32,896 nucleotides of DNA from Acinetobacter bohemicus ANC 3994 (GCF_000367925.1 NZ_KB849167.1:1-32896), one strand, 5' to 3'; counted from the first letter of the stretch, positions 1 through 8,827 are shown. The notes: generated by a model from the sequence alone, not told the origin. Numbers and translations: made by a program.

Positions 1-195
1 ACAATCCAACCAACTTATTGATTTATCAGAGGTTTTATTTAACATCACCGCCGATGGATGTGCATTCTACAGCATTTCACATCTCACACAACCCCCTTTT
101 TCAAATTAAATGAATCAGCCGTTTGTTTTTCAAACCACAAAAGTATTAAATATATGATTTTATTAAATAATTTATTTTAATATTCTTTTTAAAAG
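1..195. other. Left edge, no complete gene; possible tail of an upstream + strand gene
   Basis: On the + strand one frame is open from base 2 to a TAA at 107-109 (36 codons, ending in residues like TQPPFSN). It could be the C-terminus of a gene lying to the left, but it is too short to identify and another frame is open for a similar length. From about 110 to 195 the DNA is AT-rich and holds nothing I can name beyond the likely 3' flank of the TetR gene. Confidence 0.25.
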
Positions 196-840
196 CTATT
201 TTTGTGCTAAATAAGCCAAGATCATATTGGATAATTCATCTCTAAGCTGTTGTTCTGAAATAAGAAAGCTATTGTTACTCACATAGCGCATCATGGTAAA
301 CAAAGTACTATTAATGATGACAAATGATTTATTTTTAAGCGTTTCAAAATCCCAATGCCGATAAAAACGATTAAATAGATACATTCCCAGTTCAAAAAAG
401 TGCTTTTCGAGAATCTGTGCTGCTTCTGAATGGTTATAGCCATGCCAATGTTTTAATACTTCGATAAAGAAACCACTTTCTGCGCGCATCACATCAAAGC
501 CAAATTGAATACTTAAAGGAATAATCTCCTGAATGCTTAATTGCTCTTGCGTAATCACCATTTGTTTTAATGCCAAGCCTAAGTTTTCACTTTTACGGCG
601 CAAGAGTTCCTGAATAATCTCTTCTTTATTTTCAAAATATTGATAGAGCGAGCCAACACTGACGCCTGCCTTTTCCGCAATCTTGGGTGTGGTGATTTGC
701 ATTAAGCCCTGCTCGACAATACAGATCTGGGCAGCTTGTAAAATATGATCAACAATCAGTTTTGCCCGTTGTTGTTGTGGTTTTTTTCTCATGCTTTGAC
801 TCACATTAGGAATGCGAATTGAATGCGAATAAATATTCAT
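196..840 (-). CDS. TetR/AcrR family transcriptional regulator
   Basis: A 214-residue one-component repressor type. Residues about 28-75 form the TetR DNA-binding head: a helix (AKLIVDHILQAA), then the helix-turn-helix with TTPKIAEKAGVSVGSLYQYF and the NKEEI that follows it, which is the family hallmark. The remaining 130 residues are the helical ligand-binding and dimerisation part, too divergent to suggest an inducer. The start is uncertain: the first ATG (840) lacks a clear ribosome site, and an ATG at 792 (MRKKPQQQ) would still leave a full domain. It is divergent from the MpaB-like gene across a 39-bp gap that holds two palindromes, so it most likely represses that neighbour and itself. 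That regulatory link is inference; the family assignment is firm. Confidence 0.9.
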   Translation of the reverse strand: MNIYSHSIRIPNVSQSMRKKPQQQRAKLIVDHILQAAQICIVEQGLMQITTPKIAEKAGVSVGSLYQYFENKEEIIQELLRRKSENLGLALKQMVITQEQLSIQEIIPLSIQFGFDVMRAESGFFIEVLKHWHGYNHSEAAQILEKHFFELGMYLFNRFYRHWDFETLKNKSFVIINSTLFTMMRYVSNNSFLISEQQLRDELSNMILAYLAQK

Positions 841-849
841 ATTAGAGTT

Positions 850-877
850 TGATTAAACAATAATCAGGATGATCCTG
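850..877. promoter_or_regulatory. Candidate TetR operator: two adjacent palindromes in the divergent gap
   Basis: TGATTA-aacaa-TAATCA (850-866) is a perfect inverted repeat, and CAGGAT-G-ATCCTG (865-877) is a second one that shares its first bases. The second covers the AGGAT ribosome site of the rightward gene and ends two bases before its ATG. A TetR dimer bound here would cover both 5' ends. Seen in sequence; function inferred. Confidence 0.45.
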
Positions 878-879
878 CA

Positions 880-2088
880 ATGTCAACGATCACGACTCTC
901 AAACGATTAGCACCATTTGAAACAATGCTCAGCAGCAATTGGAAAACTCAAATGCTGAGTTGGCTCACAGGACAACATTTACAACCCACTTATGCAGAAT
1001 ATTTATCTTTGAATCAAGCGTTGCAAAAGGGTGATACCGCCATGGATCAAGTCATCATTTGGATGATGCAGAATCCTAAATTACACCGACAATATTTTGA
1101 AACGGCATTGTTTAAAGGATTGGATCAATTAGCTAAACCCATTCCCGAACTCAACACATTTTTTAGTACGGTGCAAACGCTGCCAGATTGGGTCGATCAA
1201 GATAAAATTGAACAGGCACTCAACTTCACCCATCGCTTAGGCATCAACAATGGGTTTATTCTGCGTGATTTATCATTAATGAGTGGTTATTTATATCCCG
1301 GATTTAATCAGCCGCTACTACTGACAGGTGCACTGAAAAAACAGGCCGGCACACGCTTAGCTGAAACCACGAAATGGTGGATCGACATTACTGAAGCACG
1401 TGGTTTAGAACGCTTTAATGCTGGCTTCACCTCAACTATCTATGTGCGTTTTATTCATGCCTTAGTCCGTCATCAACTGAAAAAATCGGAACGCTGGGAT
1501 GCCCAGACATGGGGCACGCCAATCAATCAGTTTGATCTAGCCATGACCAATATTGCATTTAGTGGTGTGGTTTTGATTGGCATTCGTGCACTGGGAATTT
1601 TTCCCAACCCAAATGAAGTCGATAGCTTTCTGCATTTTTGGAAATATATCGGCTGGTTAATGGGTGTAGATGAAAAATGGCTGGTCCATAAAGAGTCGGA
1701 TGGCTGGAAACTACTGTATTGGATGCAGCATGCACATCCACAATCGGATCACTCCAGTGTTGAATTAGGTTCGAGTCTCTCCAAAGAACCTTTTGAACGT
1801 CAGTATCGTTATTTAAAAGCTTTACAACAAAAACTGGCTTATCGTCAGCATTTAGAAGTGACGCAATTTTTTATTGGTTGTAAAAAGATGCAAAAACTGG
1901 GTTTAAAGCATCGCCCAGCAGCGTGGTTTGCTTATTACTTAATCGCCCGAAACCTTGTGCTATATAGCAGTGCTAAATATTCACCCAAATTAAGTCAACG
2001 TCTGCAACATCGTGGTCGTAATATTCAAAAACTAGGTTTGGCTTTATATCAAAGCAAAGCCAAACACTTGGCCAGTATGCATCAATAG
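880..2088 (+). CDS. Oxygenase MpaB / DUF2236 (rubber-oxygenase Lcp-like) family protein
   Basis: A 402-residue all-helical protein of the MpaB/Lcp superfamily, whose studied members are b-type haem oxygenases such as latex-clearing protein. The recognisable core is at residues about 186-232: an R-x-x-H-A-x-x-R helix (RFIHALVRHQL, His193 being the likely axial haem ligand with Arg190 and Arg197 nearby) followed by W-G-x-P-I-N-Q-x-D and a T-N-x-x-F-S helix. There is no signal peptide, so it is probably cytoplasmic, unlike secreted rubber oxygenases. The start has AGGA 10 bases upstream. A TetR gene diverges from it, and a strong shared hairpin follows it. The substrate is unknown; polyisoprene cleavage should not be assumed from the family name. 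Confidence 0.75.
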   Translation: MSTITTLKRLAPFETMLSSNWKTQMLSWLTGQHLQPTYAEYLSLNQALQKGDTAMDQVIIWMMQNPKLHRQYFETALFKGLDQLAKPIPELNTFFSTVQTLPDWVDQDKIEQALNFTHRLGINNGFILRDLSLMSGYLYPGFNQPLLLTGALKKQAGTRLAETTKWWIDITEARGLERFNAGFTSTIYVRFIHALVRHQLKKSERWDAQTWGTPINQFDLAMTNIAFSGVVLIGIRALGIFPNPNEVDSFLHFWKYIGWLMGVDEKWLVHKESDGWKLLYWMQHAHPQSDHSSVELGSSLSKEPFERQYRYLKALQQKLAYRQHLEVTQFFIGCKKMQKLGLKHRPAAWFAYYLIARNLVLYSSAKYSPKLSQRLQHRGRNIQKLGLALYQSKAKHLASMHQ

Positions 2089-2126
2089 CGCTAATTTCTT
2101 TGCTGATACTTTCCTATCGCTCAAAA

Positions 2127-2160
2127 ACAAAAAACCGAGTATTTGAACTCGGTTTTTTGT
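2127..2160. terminator. Bidirectional rho-independent terminator
   Basis: AAAAAACCGAGT, a 6-nt loop, then ACTCGGTTTTTT. The stem has A-runs on the left and T-runs on the right, so it works on both strands. It separates the rightward MpaB-like gene from the convergent leftward copper receptor gene. Confidence 0.85.
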
Positions 2161-2171
2161 ACATCAAAAAC

Positions 2172-4241
2172 TTAGAACTTCATACTGAGTCGTGCCCAAT
2201 AATTACGACCGGTATTATTAAATTGCTCATTACTGGCAAAACCAAAACCTGAACTTCCCGCTTTATTCAAATGTTCGGTATAGGTTTTATCTAAAACGTT
2301 ATCCACGCCAACAGCCACATCAACATCTTGCATTAGGTTATAAGAAGCATTTAACGCCAGTGTGCTAAATGCTTTGCTCTCATTCATGTCATAGCCCACG
2401 ATATTACCTTGGTTTAAGCTAATACGATCTTGTTTCGCCACCACACGCCACAACATGCCCAAAGTATATTTATCTTGAACATAGCGCAGATTAAAGCGTC
2501 CTTCTAACGGCGCGATTTGCGGTAATGCTTTGTTGTCTGTGGTATTTTCGCCCCATGCATACATGGCACTCACATCCGCCTGAATGGCATCGCTAAATTG
2601 ATAACCTAATCCTGCTTCCGCCCCTGCAATGGTGGCATCGATATTTTTCGCCCCTGCACTGAAACTTGAGCCATGACCATGCCCGCCTGAGGTCGGATGA
2701 TTATGATAACTCATTAAAATATAGTCATTAATCAAACCTGCATAAGCTGAAACCCATGAATTAAAAGCACCATGTTGATGTTGATAACCCATATCTAGCT
2801 GCAAGGTTTTTTCAGTATCTAAATCATTAAACGTAGGCTTTGACATGCCTGAATTACCATGCGCAGTACTAAACAACTCCCAATAATCAGGCACACGCTC
2901 AACATAACCTAAACCAATATAGCTTTTAGCATCATGCTCAGGATGTTGATTTTCCAAACGAATAAAACCACTCGGTAAAGTTTCTGAACGGTCATCATTC
3001 AGTTTAAGCGCATCAATTTTGACTTGGTCAAGTCGTGCACCTGTCACCAGCTTTGAGCTTTCACTCCATTGATAACCGAGTTCAGCAAATGCACCATAAG
3101 ACTGAAATTTCATATTGGTGGTCAATGGTGTATTCATTGAAGGCATGGTGTACATAATCATGCTTCCTGCATGATGATTCTGCTGAGAGTCAATTCCAGT
3201 GATTAAATTCAGTTTGTCCCACTCACTGGTCATGGCGAAACGGGTATTCAAAGTGCGGCGGGTGACTTGCATCTCTGATGGATTCGCCACCATTTGATGC
3301 GTCATCATGTCGTGTGTCATTGGTGGTGTTCTTAATCTAAAGTTATCCATGACATGGTCGTTATAACTATAGTTCACCTGCCCTTCGACTTTCTGAATCA
3401 CATCGGTCAGGTTTTTCTTTTCAAAACGCAGTCCCAGACTTTCACGAGCAAAGCGCGAACCATCCATATCACGACCTGCATATAAAGCCTCACCATCCGA
3501 CTTTCCACCCGTCAGCTCCAGCCACGTATTTTTATCTGGTGTCCAACCCAGTGCAACATCTGCATTCCAACGCTCCCAAGCCGAAGGCACTTTATTGCCG
3601 TCACCATCTTGATAACTATTCGATTCAGAGCGATTGGCATTTAAACGAATATATTTCTTTTCATCCCCAAGCGTTGTTTCCACATTGTGATCCAAGCGCC
3701 CAAAAGAACCCATTAGCACACTGGCTTGACCTTGATAAGGTTTTGCAGCAGTGAGTTCTGGTTTCTTTCGTTCAAAAATAACCGTTGCCGCTGAACCGGT
3801 ATTGGCGTATTGCACGGTTTGCGGGCCTTTAACCACAGAAATTTGATCATAACTTTCAGGCTGAATATAAGACGTTGGTGCATCCATACGTGCTGGACAT
3901 GCGCCTAGACTTTCAGAACCATCGGTTAAGATTTTAATCCGTGAACCAAACATGCCACGAAACGTGACATCGCCATTGGTTCCACCATTTTTAATCGAGC
4001 TAAAACCCGGAATACTTTGTAAATAATCTGCGCCATCGGTAGCTGGAATAGGTTGAATCGGCTGTTTAGGATCGGCGCGAATAATCAGGCCATTGGCATC
4101 ATGTGCAGTCTGAGCTGTCACCACGATAGGTGCTAAACGTTGTGACACATGAACTTGTTCCGCAGCAAATACTGCACCTGAATAACAAGCAACACAAATT
4201 GCAGCCGACAAAGGCTGTAAAAAGAATTTAGGCTGAGCCAT
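2172..4241 (-). CDS. TonB-dependent copper receptor (OprC/NosA type)
   Basis: An outer-membrane beta-barrel for energised copper uptake, about 689 residues. In order: a signal peptide ending near AVFA, a TonB-box-like stretch (APIVVTAQ) just after it, a plug domain (about residues 50-160) with GMFGSRIKILTDGSE, GACPARMDAP and VVKGPQTVQY, then the 22-strand barrel ending in aromatic F. GACPARMD in the plug and Met/His-rich loops (MTHDMMTHQM, and a HPTSGGHGHG stretch) are typical of copper receptors in this family. Two in-frame ATGs lie at the 5' end; the second (4241) is chosen because AGAGAG is 5-8 nt from it but abuts the first (4247). The DUF2946 gene lies 82 nt upstream on the same strand and the two probably form an operon. 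Copper is inferred from the family, not proven by sequence. Confidence 0.9.
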   Translation of the reverse strand: MAQPKFFLQPLSAAICVACYSGAVFAAEQVHVSQRLAPIVVTAQTAHDANGLIIRADPKQPIQPIPATDGADYLQSIPGFSSIKNGGTNGDVTFRGMFGSRIKILTDGSESLGACPARMDAPTSYIQPESYDQISVVKGPQTVQYANTGSAATVIFERKKPELTAAKPYQGQASVLMGSFGRLDHNVETTLGDEKKYIRLNANRSESNSYQDGDGNKVPSAWERWNADVALGWTPDKNTWLELTGGKSDGEALYAGRDMDGSRFARESLGLRFEKKNLTDVIQKVEGQVNYSYNDHVMDNFRLRTPPMTHDMMTHQMVANPSEMQVTRRTLNTRFAMTSEWDKLNLITGIDSQQNHHAGSMIMYTMPSMNTPLTTNMKFQSYGAFAELGYQWSESSKLVTGARLDQVKIDALKLNDDRSETLPSGFIRLENQHPEHDAKSYIGLGYVERVPDYWELFSTAHGNSGMSKPTFNDLDTEKTLQLDMGYQHQHGAFNSWVSAYAGLINDYILMSYHNHPTSGGHGHGSSFSAGAKNIDATIAGAEAGLGYQFSDAIQADVSAMYAWGENTTDNKALPQIAPLEGRFNLRYVQDKYTLGMLWRVVAKQDRISLNQGNIVGYDMNESKAFSTLALNASYNLMQDVDVAVGVDNVLDKTYTEHLNKAGSSGFGFASNEQFNNTGRNYWARLSMKF

Positions 4242-4329
4242 TTTCATCTCTCTTAAATCATAAATATGGGCTGCGAATAAAGCAGCACAAGATCTAGAGT
4301 CTTAAAGACCCTAAAAGTTAAGTTTTGAT

Positions 4330-4764
4330 TTAAGCAAAGTGTGGTGGGGCTCGCCCTTGAGGGAGTAAATAGAGGCGTTGCAGAACAAAATAAACATGTA
4401 AAAATGCTTTTTGAAAGGCAACTAAACGAATCTGTATCCGATCCAACACTTCTTTGACATTCAATTCAGGCGGTAAAACCAAATTGCCATAAACTGTACA
4501 GTACTGACATTGATGATTGGCATCGTGATGATGTCCTGCATTTTGGTTATGCAGTTGACTGTCCTGAGCAACAGTATGATCAGAATGATGAGAAGAGTGC
4601 TGATGGGACTGATGAGAGACAGTAGGTTGAAGCAATAATGCACGCGTGATGGTTTCACAGACCGGAGCAATCTGATACTGCTTCGGTAACAAGGGCTGTA
4701 AAAAAACAGCAATCTGTAAAAACACGGCTATACAAGATAGCAATAACCCACTACGTAACAGCAA
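4330..4764 (-). CDS. DUF2946 family protein, His-rich, copper-linked
   Basis: A small protein with one N-terminal hydrophobic helix (LLLSCIAVFLQIAVFLQPLL), a His-rich middle (HQSHQHSSHHSDH and further HHHDANH), a CQYC pair after it, and a QGRAPPHFA tail; the last two are the usual DUF2946 signature. The family is commonly found beside TonB copper receptors, and here it is the gene just upstream of one. A membrane-anchored periplasmic copper-binding role is likely but unproven. Start: an upstream TTG at 4815 gives 161 residues, but it falls inside the terminator hairpin of the neighbouring gene. A TTG at 4764 with AGGA 7 nt upstream gives 144 residues beginning right at the membrane helix and is preferred. 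Confidence 0.7.
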   Translation of the reverse strand: MLLRSGLLLSCIAVFLQIAVFLQPLLPKQYQIAPVCETITRALLLQPTVSHQSHQHSSHHSDHTVAQDSQLHNQNAGHHHDANHQCQYCTVYGNLVLPPELNVKEVLDRIQIRLVAFQKAFLHVYFVLQRLYLLPQGRAPPHFA

Positions 4765-4801
4765 AAAGTGAATCCTGCAATTTTTCGCGCCACAAGTATA
4801 A

Positions 4802-4830
4802 CAAAGCCCAATCAAAATTGGGCTTTGTTT
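4802..4830. terminator. Hairpin downstream of def
   Basis: CAAAGCCCAAT, a 4-nt loop, then ATTGGGCTTTG: an 11-bp perfect stem just left of the def stop codon. It is a likely terminator for the leftward def gene. The U-tract is short, so the strength is uncertain. Confidence 0.6.
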
Positions 4831-4856
4831 GAGATATTTTTTCTTAAAGCAATCGC

Positions 4857-5387
4857 TTAGCGCTTTACTGCAACTTTGTCTTTTTGGCGCTGACGAACCA
4901 CTTTTTCCACTTTTTCACGTGCACGTTGACGCTTTAATGGCGATAAATAATCGACAAATAATTTACCATTTAAGTGATCCATTTCATGTTGGATACAAAC
5001 AGCGAGAAGCTCGTCTGCTTCTATCTCAAATGATTGACCTTCAAGGTTAATGGCCTCAATTTTTACGCGTGACGGACGCTCAACTTTATCGTATATTTGA
5101 GGCACAGATAGACAGCCCTCTTCATAAGGCTGAGTTTCTTCAGTTAATGGCGTAACCTTCGGGTTAATAAACACCATGGGTTGATCTTTATGTTCAGATA
5201 AATCCATGACAATCAGCTGAATATGATGATCAACTTGTGTCGCAGCCAAACCAATACCCGGGGCTTCATACATAGTTTCAAACATATCTGCTGCAAGCTG
5301 ACGAATTTTATCAGTAACTTCTTCGACTGGTTTAGCAATGGTGCGAAGACGGGGATCCGGGAAACTTAAAATAGGTAATAAGGCCAT
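4857..5387 (-). CDS. def: Peptide deformylase
   Basis: Removes the formyl group from the initiator methionine of new proteins; cytosolic, essential, Fe2+/Zn2+ dependent. All three family motifs are intact: motif 1 GIGLAATQ (about residues 45-52), motif 2 EGCLSV with the metal-binding Cys (about 91-96), and motif 3 QHEMDHLNG with both metal-binding His and the catalytic Glu (about 133-141). At 176 residues it has normal length. GAGG lies 8 nt before the ATG. It diverges from the LysM gene to its right; in many gamma-proteobacteria def, a LysM gene, dprA and tsaC lie together as here. Confidence 0.97.
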   Translation of the reverse strand: MALLPILSFPDPRLRTIAKPVEEVTDKIRQLAADMFETMYEAPGIGLAATQVDHHIQLIVMDLSEHKDQPMVFINPKVTPLTEETQPYEEGCLSVPQIYDKVERPSRVKIEAINLEGQSFEIEADELLAVCIQHEMDHLNGKLFVDYLSPLKRQRAREKVEKVVRQRQKDKVAVKR

Positions 5388-5506
5388 ACGGTGTCCTCAC
5401 TTATGCCATTGATCAAAAAACAAAATGAAGGAATGCTTCATCAAAAAAATGTGTGTAATATCGTTATTATAACGCAACTACATACATAATTTTAGGAATT
5501 ATGATA

Positions 5507-6661
5507 ATGAAAAAGGTTTTTAAGGGCATGCCAACTTTTAGTGCCTTGGGGTTTAAAAAACAATTATTGGCACTTGCTGTTTGTGTAAGTGTTGGAGTTG
5601 GTGTCGTCAATGTTGCGGAAGCGGCACCTGCTCGCAATATCAATCCACCCGCGTTAAAAGCGGGTGCGCCACAGGTCTATGTGGTAAAAAAAGGCGATAC
5701 TTTATGGGATATTTCAAAACGATTTTTGAAAAACCCAGTACGCTGGCCTGAAATTTGGGCCAGCAATAAACACGTAAAAAACCCACATTGGATTTTCCCC
5801 GGTGACCGTTTATTGATGTGTACCTATAATGGTCGCCCAATTATCGGTAAAGATGAGGGTGATGGTTGTGAAGGGATTATCCGTCGCTATACCGGTGGCA
5901 CCAAGCTACAACCTCAAGTTCGCATTGAATCTTTAAATAATGCCATTCCTGTGATTCCATTGGAATATATCCAACACTGGTTAGAACGTACCAGTATTGT
6001 TGCACCTGAATCCATTCAATCGACACCCTACATTTTAGGCACCGCCGACCAACGCGTCCTTGCAGCAAAAGGGCAAACTGTTTATGCCCGCGGAAATGGT
6101 CTCGAAATTGGTCAACGTTATGCCGTTTACCGTGAAGGCGAACCGTATATGTTGACTGGCGCAAATGGCAAAAAATTTAATGCAGGTCTTGAACTCATTC
6201 AAGTGGCCGCAGGCGTTGCTGTGCGCGGTGAAAATGACATTACGACCCTTGAACTGACCGACACCTATAATTCTGAAGTTCGTCGTGGTGACCGTGTGCT
6301 ACCTGAATATGATCCAATGTTACCGACATTGTTCTATCCAACCAACGCTGAAGATGTCGTCGCGGGTGGTCAAGTGGTTCGTGTGATGGGCTCTATTGGT
6401 ACTGCTGCAAAAAATAGTGTGGTGACGATTGATCGCGGTAGCTTACAAGGTGTTCAAGTCGGTCATGTGTTCAGCATTAACCAAAAAGGTGAAGTGGTCA
6501 CCGATCCAAAAACCAAAGAACGTGTTCAATTACCCGGACAACGTATTGGTAATGTCATGGTGTTCAAAAGCTTTGAGCATTTAAGCTATGCCTATGTTCT
6601 GGATAGTGAATTACCAATTAAAGTCGGTGCTGGTATTCAACCACCGCTGATGGATGACTAA
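5507..6661 (+). CDS. LysM peptidoglycan-binding domain protein
   Basis: An exported protein of about 384 residues. The N-terminus has a long signal peptide with a basic stretch (MKKVFKGM, then KKQ), a hydrophobic core (LLALAVCVSVGVGVV) and an A-E-A-A cleavage site. A single LysM domain follows at about residues 57-105 (VVKKGDTLWDISKRFL, WPEIWASNKHVKNPHWIFPGD), which binds glycan strands of peptidoglycan. The remaining 270 residues are a conserved extension without an identified catalytic motif. Orthologues sit between def and dprA in many gamma-proteobacteria. Of two in-frame ATGs (5501, 5507), the second has better spacing from AGGA. It diverges from def and probably leads the dprA-tsaC run. 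Confidence 0.88.
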   Translation: MKKVFKGMPTFSALGFKKQLLALAVCVSVGVGVVNVAEAAPARNINPPALKAGAPQVYVVKKGDTLWDISKRFLKNPVRWPEIWASNKHVKNPHWIFPGDRLLMCTYNGRPIIGKDEGDGCEGIIRRYTGGTKLQPQVRIESLNNAIPVIPLEYIQHWLERTSIVAPESIQSTPYILGTADQRVLAAKGQTVYARGNGLEIGQRYAVYREGEPYMLTGANGKKFNAGLELIQVAAGVAVRGENDITTLELTDTYNSEVRRGDRVLPEYDPMLPTLFYPTNAEDVVAGGQVVRVMGSIGTAAKNSVVTIDRGSLQGVQVGHVFSINQKGEVVTDPKTKERVQLPGQRIGNVMVFKSFEHLSYAYVLDSELPIKVGAGIQPPLMDD

Positions 6662-6679
6662 TTGATTTAAGGTCATTAT

Positions 6680-7825
6680 ATGTTGAATCATTTGTCAGCA
6701 ACGCAAATTGAAACCATTACGTTATGGTATTTGGTTCAACATTCGCTATCGAGTTTTTACAAGCTAGAACAGCGCTTTGGCAGCATTCGCCAAGCGATTG
6801 ACCCGCAAAATTTCCCGCAATGGTCGGCACTGGCATTACATAAAAGTCACTTACAGCGCCTCAGTGAATTTCAGACCGCAATAGGGCAACAAAAATTCCA
6901 AACCCTATTACAAGACATTCAAAAAAATAGCGATTTTATTCTGACATTGGATCATCCAGACTACCCGCCCCAACTGCGTCCTTATGCAGATAAGCCACCT
7001 ATTTTATTTGGTCAAGGCGATGCCAAAGCCCTATCACAAGCTCAAATTGCCATTGTCGGCAGCCGGAAACCCAGTGCTCATGGACGGCAAGTTGCCTATG
7101 ACTTTGCTTATTATTTAAGTGAAAAAGGCTTTTATATTAGCAGTGGTTTAGCGCAAGGGATTGATGAAGCGGCACATCAGGGGGCTTTACGGCAGCATAA
7201 AACCATCGCAGTGATGGGTACGGGTTTAGAGCAGACATATCCCTCACAGCATCAAGCATTACGGCAACAAATTATTGCCCATTCGGGTACAGTCATTACT
7301 GAATTTTTACCCGGAACCCTACCTTTACAGCATCATTTCCCACGGCGGAATCGAATTGTCAGTGCTTTAAGTTTAGGCGTGGTTGTCGCTGAAGCCGCAC
7401 TGAAAAGTGGCTCACTGATTACCGCAAAACTTGCGGCTGAACAGGGTAAATTGGTTTTTGCCATTCCGGGACATATTTATAGTGAACACCATCAAGGCTG
7501 TCACCAACTTATTCGTGAAGGTGCCATTTTAGTTGATCATCCTGAGCAAGTGCTTGAAGACTTAGCACTGCCAACACAGTGGCAAAATCAACAACAGATT
7601 GAACAATCAAAAAGTGTTCCTGAACTTGAAGTGCAAATCGACTTACCTACGCACTTAGCACCGCTATATACGCAACTAGATTGGGTTGGACAAAATATAG
7701 ATCAACTGATTGCCAAACTCAGATTAGATATCAGTACATTGACCAGCCAGCTCATGGAATTAGAGCTACTTGGCTTCTGTATACAGCAGGCAGGTTTGTA
7801 TCTGCGTTGTCGTCTCAGCAAATAA
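6680..7825 (+). CDS. dprA: DNA-processing protein DprA
   Basis: Loads RecA on incoming single-stranded DNA during natural transformation; cytosolic. The 381 residues contain an N-terminal helical domain, then the DprA Rossmann-like core at about 112-300: AIVGSRKPSAHGRQVA, ISSGLAQGIDEAAHQGAL, the PRRNRIVSALS stretch typical of DprA, and SGSLITAKLAAEQGK with a following FAIPG. The C-terminus (about 320-381) looks like the winged-helix DML1-like domain that mediates partner contacts in this family. AAGG stands 8 nt before the ATG; the gene lies 18 nt after the LysM gene and 43 nt before the TsaC-type gene, consistent with one transcript. Its presence agrees with the competence expected in Acinetobacter. 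Confidence 0.96.
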   Translation: MLNHLSATQIETITLWYLVQHSLSSFYKLEQRFGSIRQAIDPQNFPQWSALALHKSHLQRLSEFQTAIGQQKFQTLLQDIQKNSDFILTLDHPDYPPQLRPYADKPPILFGQGDAKALSQAQIAIVGSRKPSAHGRQVAYDFAYYLSEKGFYISSGLAQGIDEAAHQGALRQHKTIAVMGTGLEQTYPSQHQALRQQIIAHSGTVITEFLPGTLPLQHHFPRRNRIVSALSLGVVVAEAALKSGSLITAKLAAEQGKLVFAIPGHIYSEHHQGCHQLIREGAILVDHPEQVLEDLALPTQWQNQQQIEQSKSVPELEVQIDLPTHLAPLYTQLDWVGQNIDQLIAKLRLDISTLTSQLMELELLGFCIQQAGLYLRCRLSK

Positions 7826-7868
7826 GGTTCACAATAGCCCTTTAAAAAATTTGACGAGATAAAATCTA

Positions 7869-8438
7869 ATGATTACCACCTCTGTTGCCGAAGCTGCTGA
7901 ATGTTTAAAACAAGGACATGTTTTAGCATACCCGACAGAGGCCGTTTGGGGCTTAGGCTGTGATCCTTTTAATGAACTCGCTTTTTTAGAAATTTTACGC
8001 TTAAAACAACGGCCGATTGAAAAAGGCGTTATTTTATTGGCGGCACAGATTGCACAAGTCGAGCATTTATTAGAACCCCTCCGTACAGAAATGCGCCAAA
8101 AAGTCATCGATTCTTGGAGTCACCGCTCACCCACCGAAAGAGCAACCACATGGTTATTGCCTGCGGGTGACACTATTCCAACATGGATTAAAGGCAACCA
8201 TCCCAAAGTGGCTGTACGCGTCACGAACCATCCTTTATGCGTGGCGCTCTGCAATGCATTTCATGGTTTTATTGTATCGACCAGTGCCAATCCTACAGGT
8301 GAAAAACCGGCTCTGTCACTTCAACAGGCCAACCAGTATTTTTCAAATCAAATTGATTATTTGAATGGCGATTTGGGACTTAGCCAAGAAGCAAGCCGAA
8401 TTATCGATGCTGAAACAGGTGAGATCATTCGTGCTTAA
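7869..8438 (+). CDS. tsaC: Sua5/YciO/YrdC family protein, threonylcarbamoyl-AMP synthase (TsaC type)
   Basis: Makes threonylcarbamoyl-AMP from threonine, bicarbonate and ATP for the t6A37 modification of tRNAs reading ANN codons. At 189 residues it is the short single-domain TsaC form, without the Sua5 C-terminal extension. Visible family features are YPTEAVWGLGCDPF near residue 21 (substrate-binding loop), LKQRPIEKGVILL, WLLPAGDTIPTWIKG with VAVRVTNHPLC around residues 95-125, and VSTSANPTGEKPA near 136. It is the third gene of the LysM-dprA-tsaC run and is followed by a terminator hairpin. The TsaC assignment is preferred over YciO because of its length and the family's usual place near def and dprA. 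Confidence 0.92.
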   Translation: MITTSVAEAAECLKQGHVLAYPTEAVWGLGCDPFNELAFLEILRLKQRPIEKGVILLAAQIAQVEHLLEPLRTEMRQKVIDSWSHRSPTERATTWLLPAGDTIPTWIKGNHPKVAVRVTNHPLCVALCNAFHGFIVSTSANPTGEKPALSLQQANQYFSNQIDYLNGDLGLSQEASRIIDAETGEIIRA

Positions 8439-8477
8439 GCATAATAGCTAAGTGGACAAAAGTTGAGGTAAAAAAAA

Positions 8478-8510
8478 GCTCAACCATATAACATGGTTGA
8501 GCATAAAAAA
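8478..8510. terminator. Terminator of the LysM-dprA-tsaC run
   Basis: GCTCAACCAT, a 5-nt loop, then ATGGTTGAGC (8478-8502), with seven A before and an A-rich stretch after. The U-tract falls on the minus strand (8471-8477), so the hairpin also ends leftward transcripts. Confidence 0.65.
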
Positions 8511-8530
8511 GGATGTGCATAAACACATCC
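8505..8530 (-). terminator. Terminator facing leftward transcription
   Basis: GGATGTG, a 6-nt loop, then CACATCC (8511-8530). On the minus strand it is followed by six T (8510-8505), the proper order for a leftward terminator. It could back up the weaker hairpin behind the EamA gene. Confidence 0.5.
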
Positions 8531-8772
8531 AGAGGGTCTATCAATCTGGCGGTAAAACCTAAGCAATTATCAACAATAACTTAAATATTTACGATATACG
8601 TATTATGTAATAAATTGTTTTATTATACAAATATATTATTCATCTTATAAAAAATTTGAATATGATGATAGATTCATCATTTTTTCTTAACAATTTAAAT
8701 TATCTCACTATTTTTTAATAAACTTTTGTGAGAAAAAACATTTTAAAATGATTATTCACACACTCATTCAAT

Positions 8773-8816
8773 TAAAAAGCACTCAAAAAAATAAATTCGT
8801 TCGGTTGTTTTTTGAG
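8773..8816 (-). terminator. Weak terminator behind the EamA gene
   Basis: The arms CTCAAAAAA (8782-8790) and TTTTTTGAG (8808-8816) pair around a 17-nt loop, with CTTTTTAAT next on the minus strand. It stands 12 nt past the EamA stop. The mostly A-T stem makes it weak. Confidence 0.4.
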
Positions 8817-8827
8817 CTACCATTAAA

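Larger units (their letters stand above)
8439..8827. other. 389-bp gene-free stretch with three hairpins
   Basis: No convincing coding frame. From the left it holds two hairpins (8478-8502 and 8511-8530), about 230 bp of AT-rich sequence with no visible structure, and an AT-rich inverted repeat (8782-8816) near the end of the EamA gene. The two flanking genes converge, so an empty terminator region is the simplest view. Confidence 0.6.

Noticed and set aside
880..2088. Naming the MpaB-like protein a rubber oxygenase
   Set aside because: Family membership alone does not show polyisoprene cleavage, and there is no signal peptide for secretion.
3539..3754. Open frame opposite the copper receptor
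   Set aside because: Antisense to a strongly conserved gene, without ribosome site or motif.
4829..5050. Open frame opposite def
   Set aside because: Covers the def C-terminal motif on the other strand; not a separate gene.
8439..8827. A small RNA gene in the gap after tsaC
   Set aside because: The hairpins are explained as terminators of convergent genes, and no promoter stands out.
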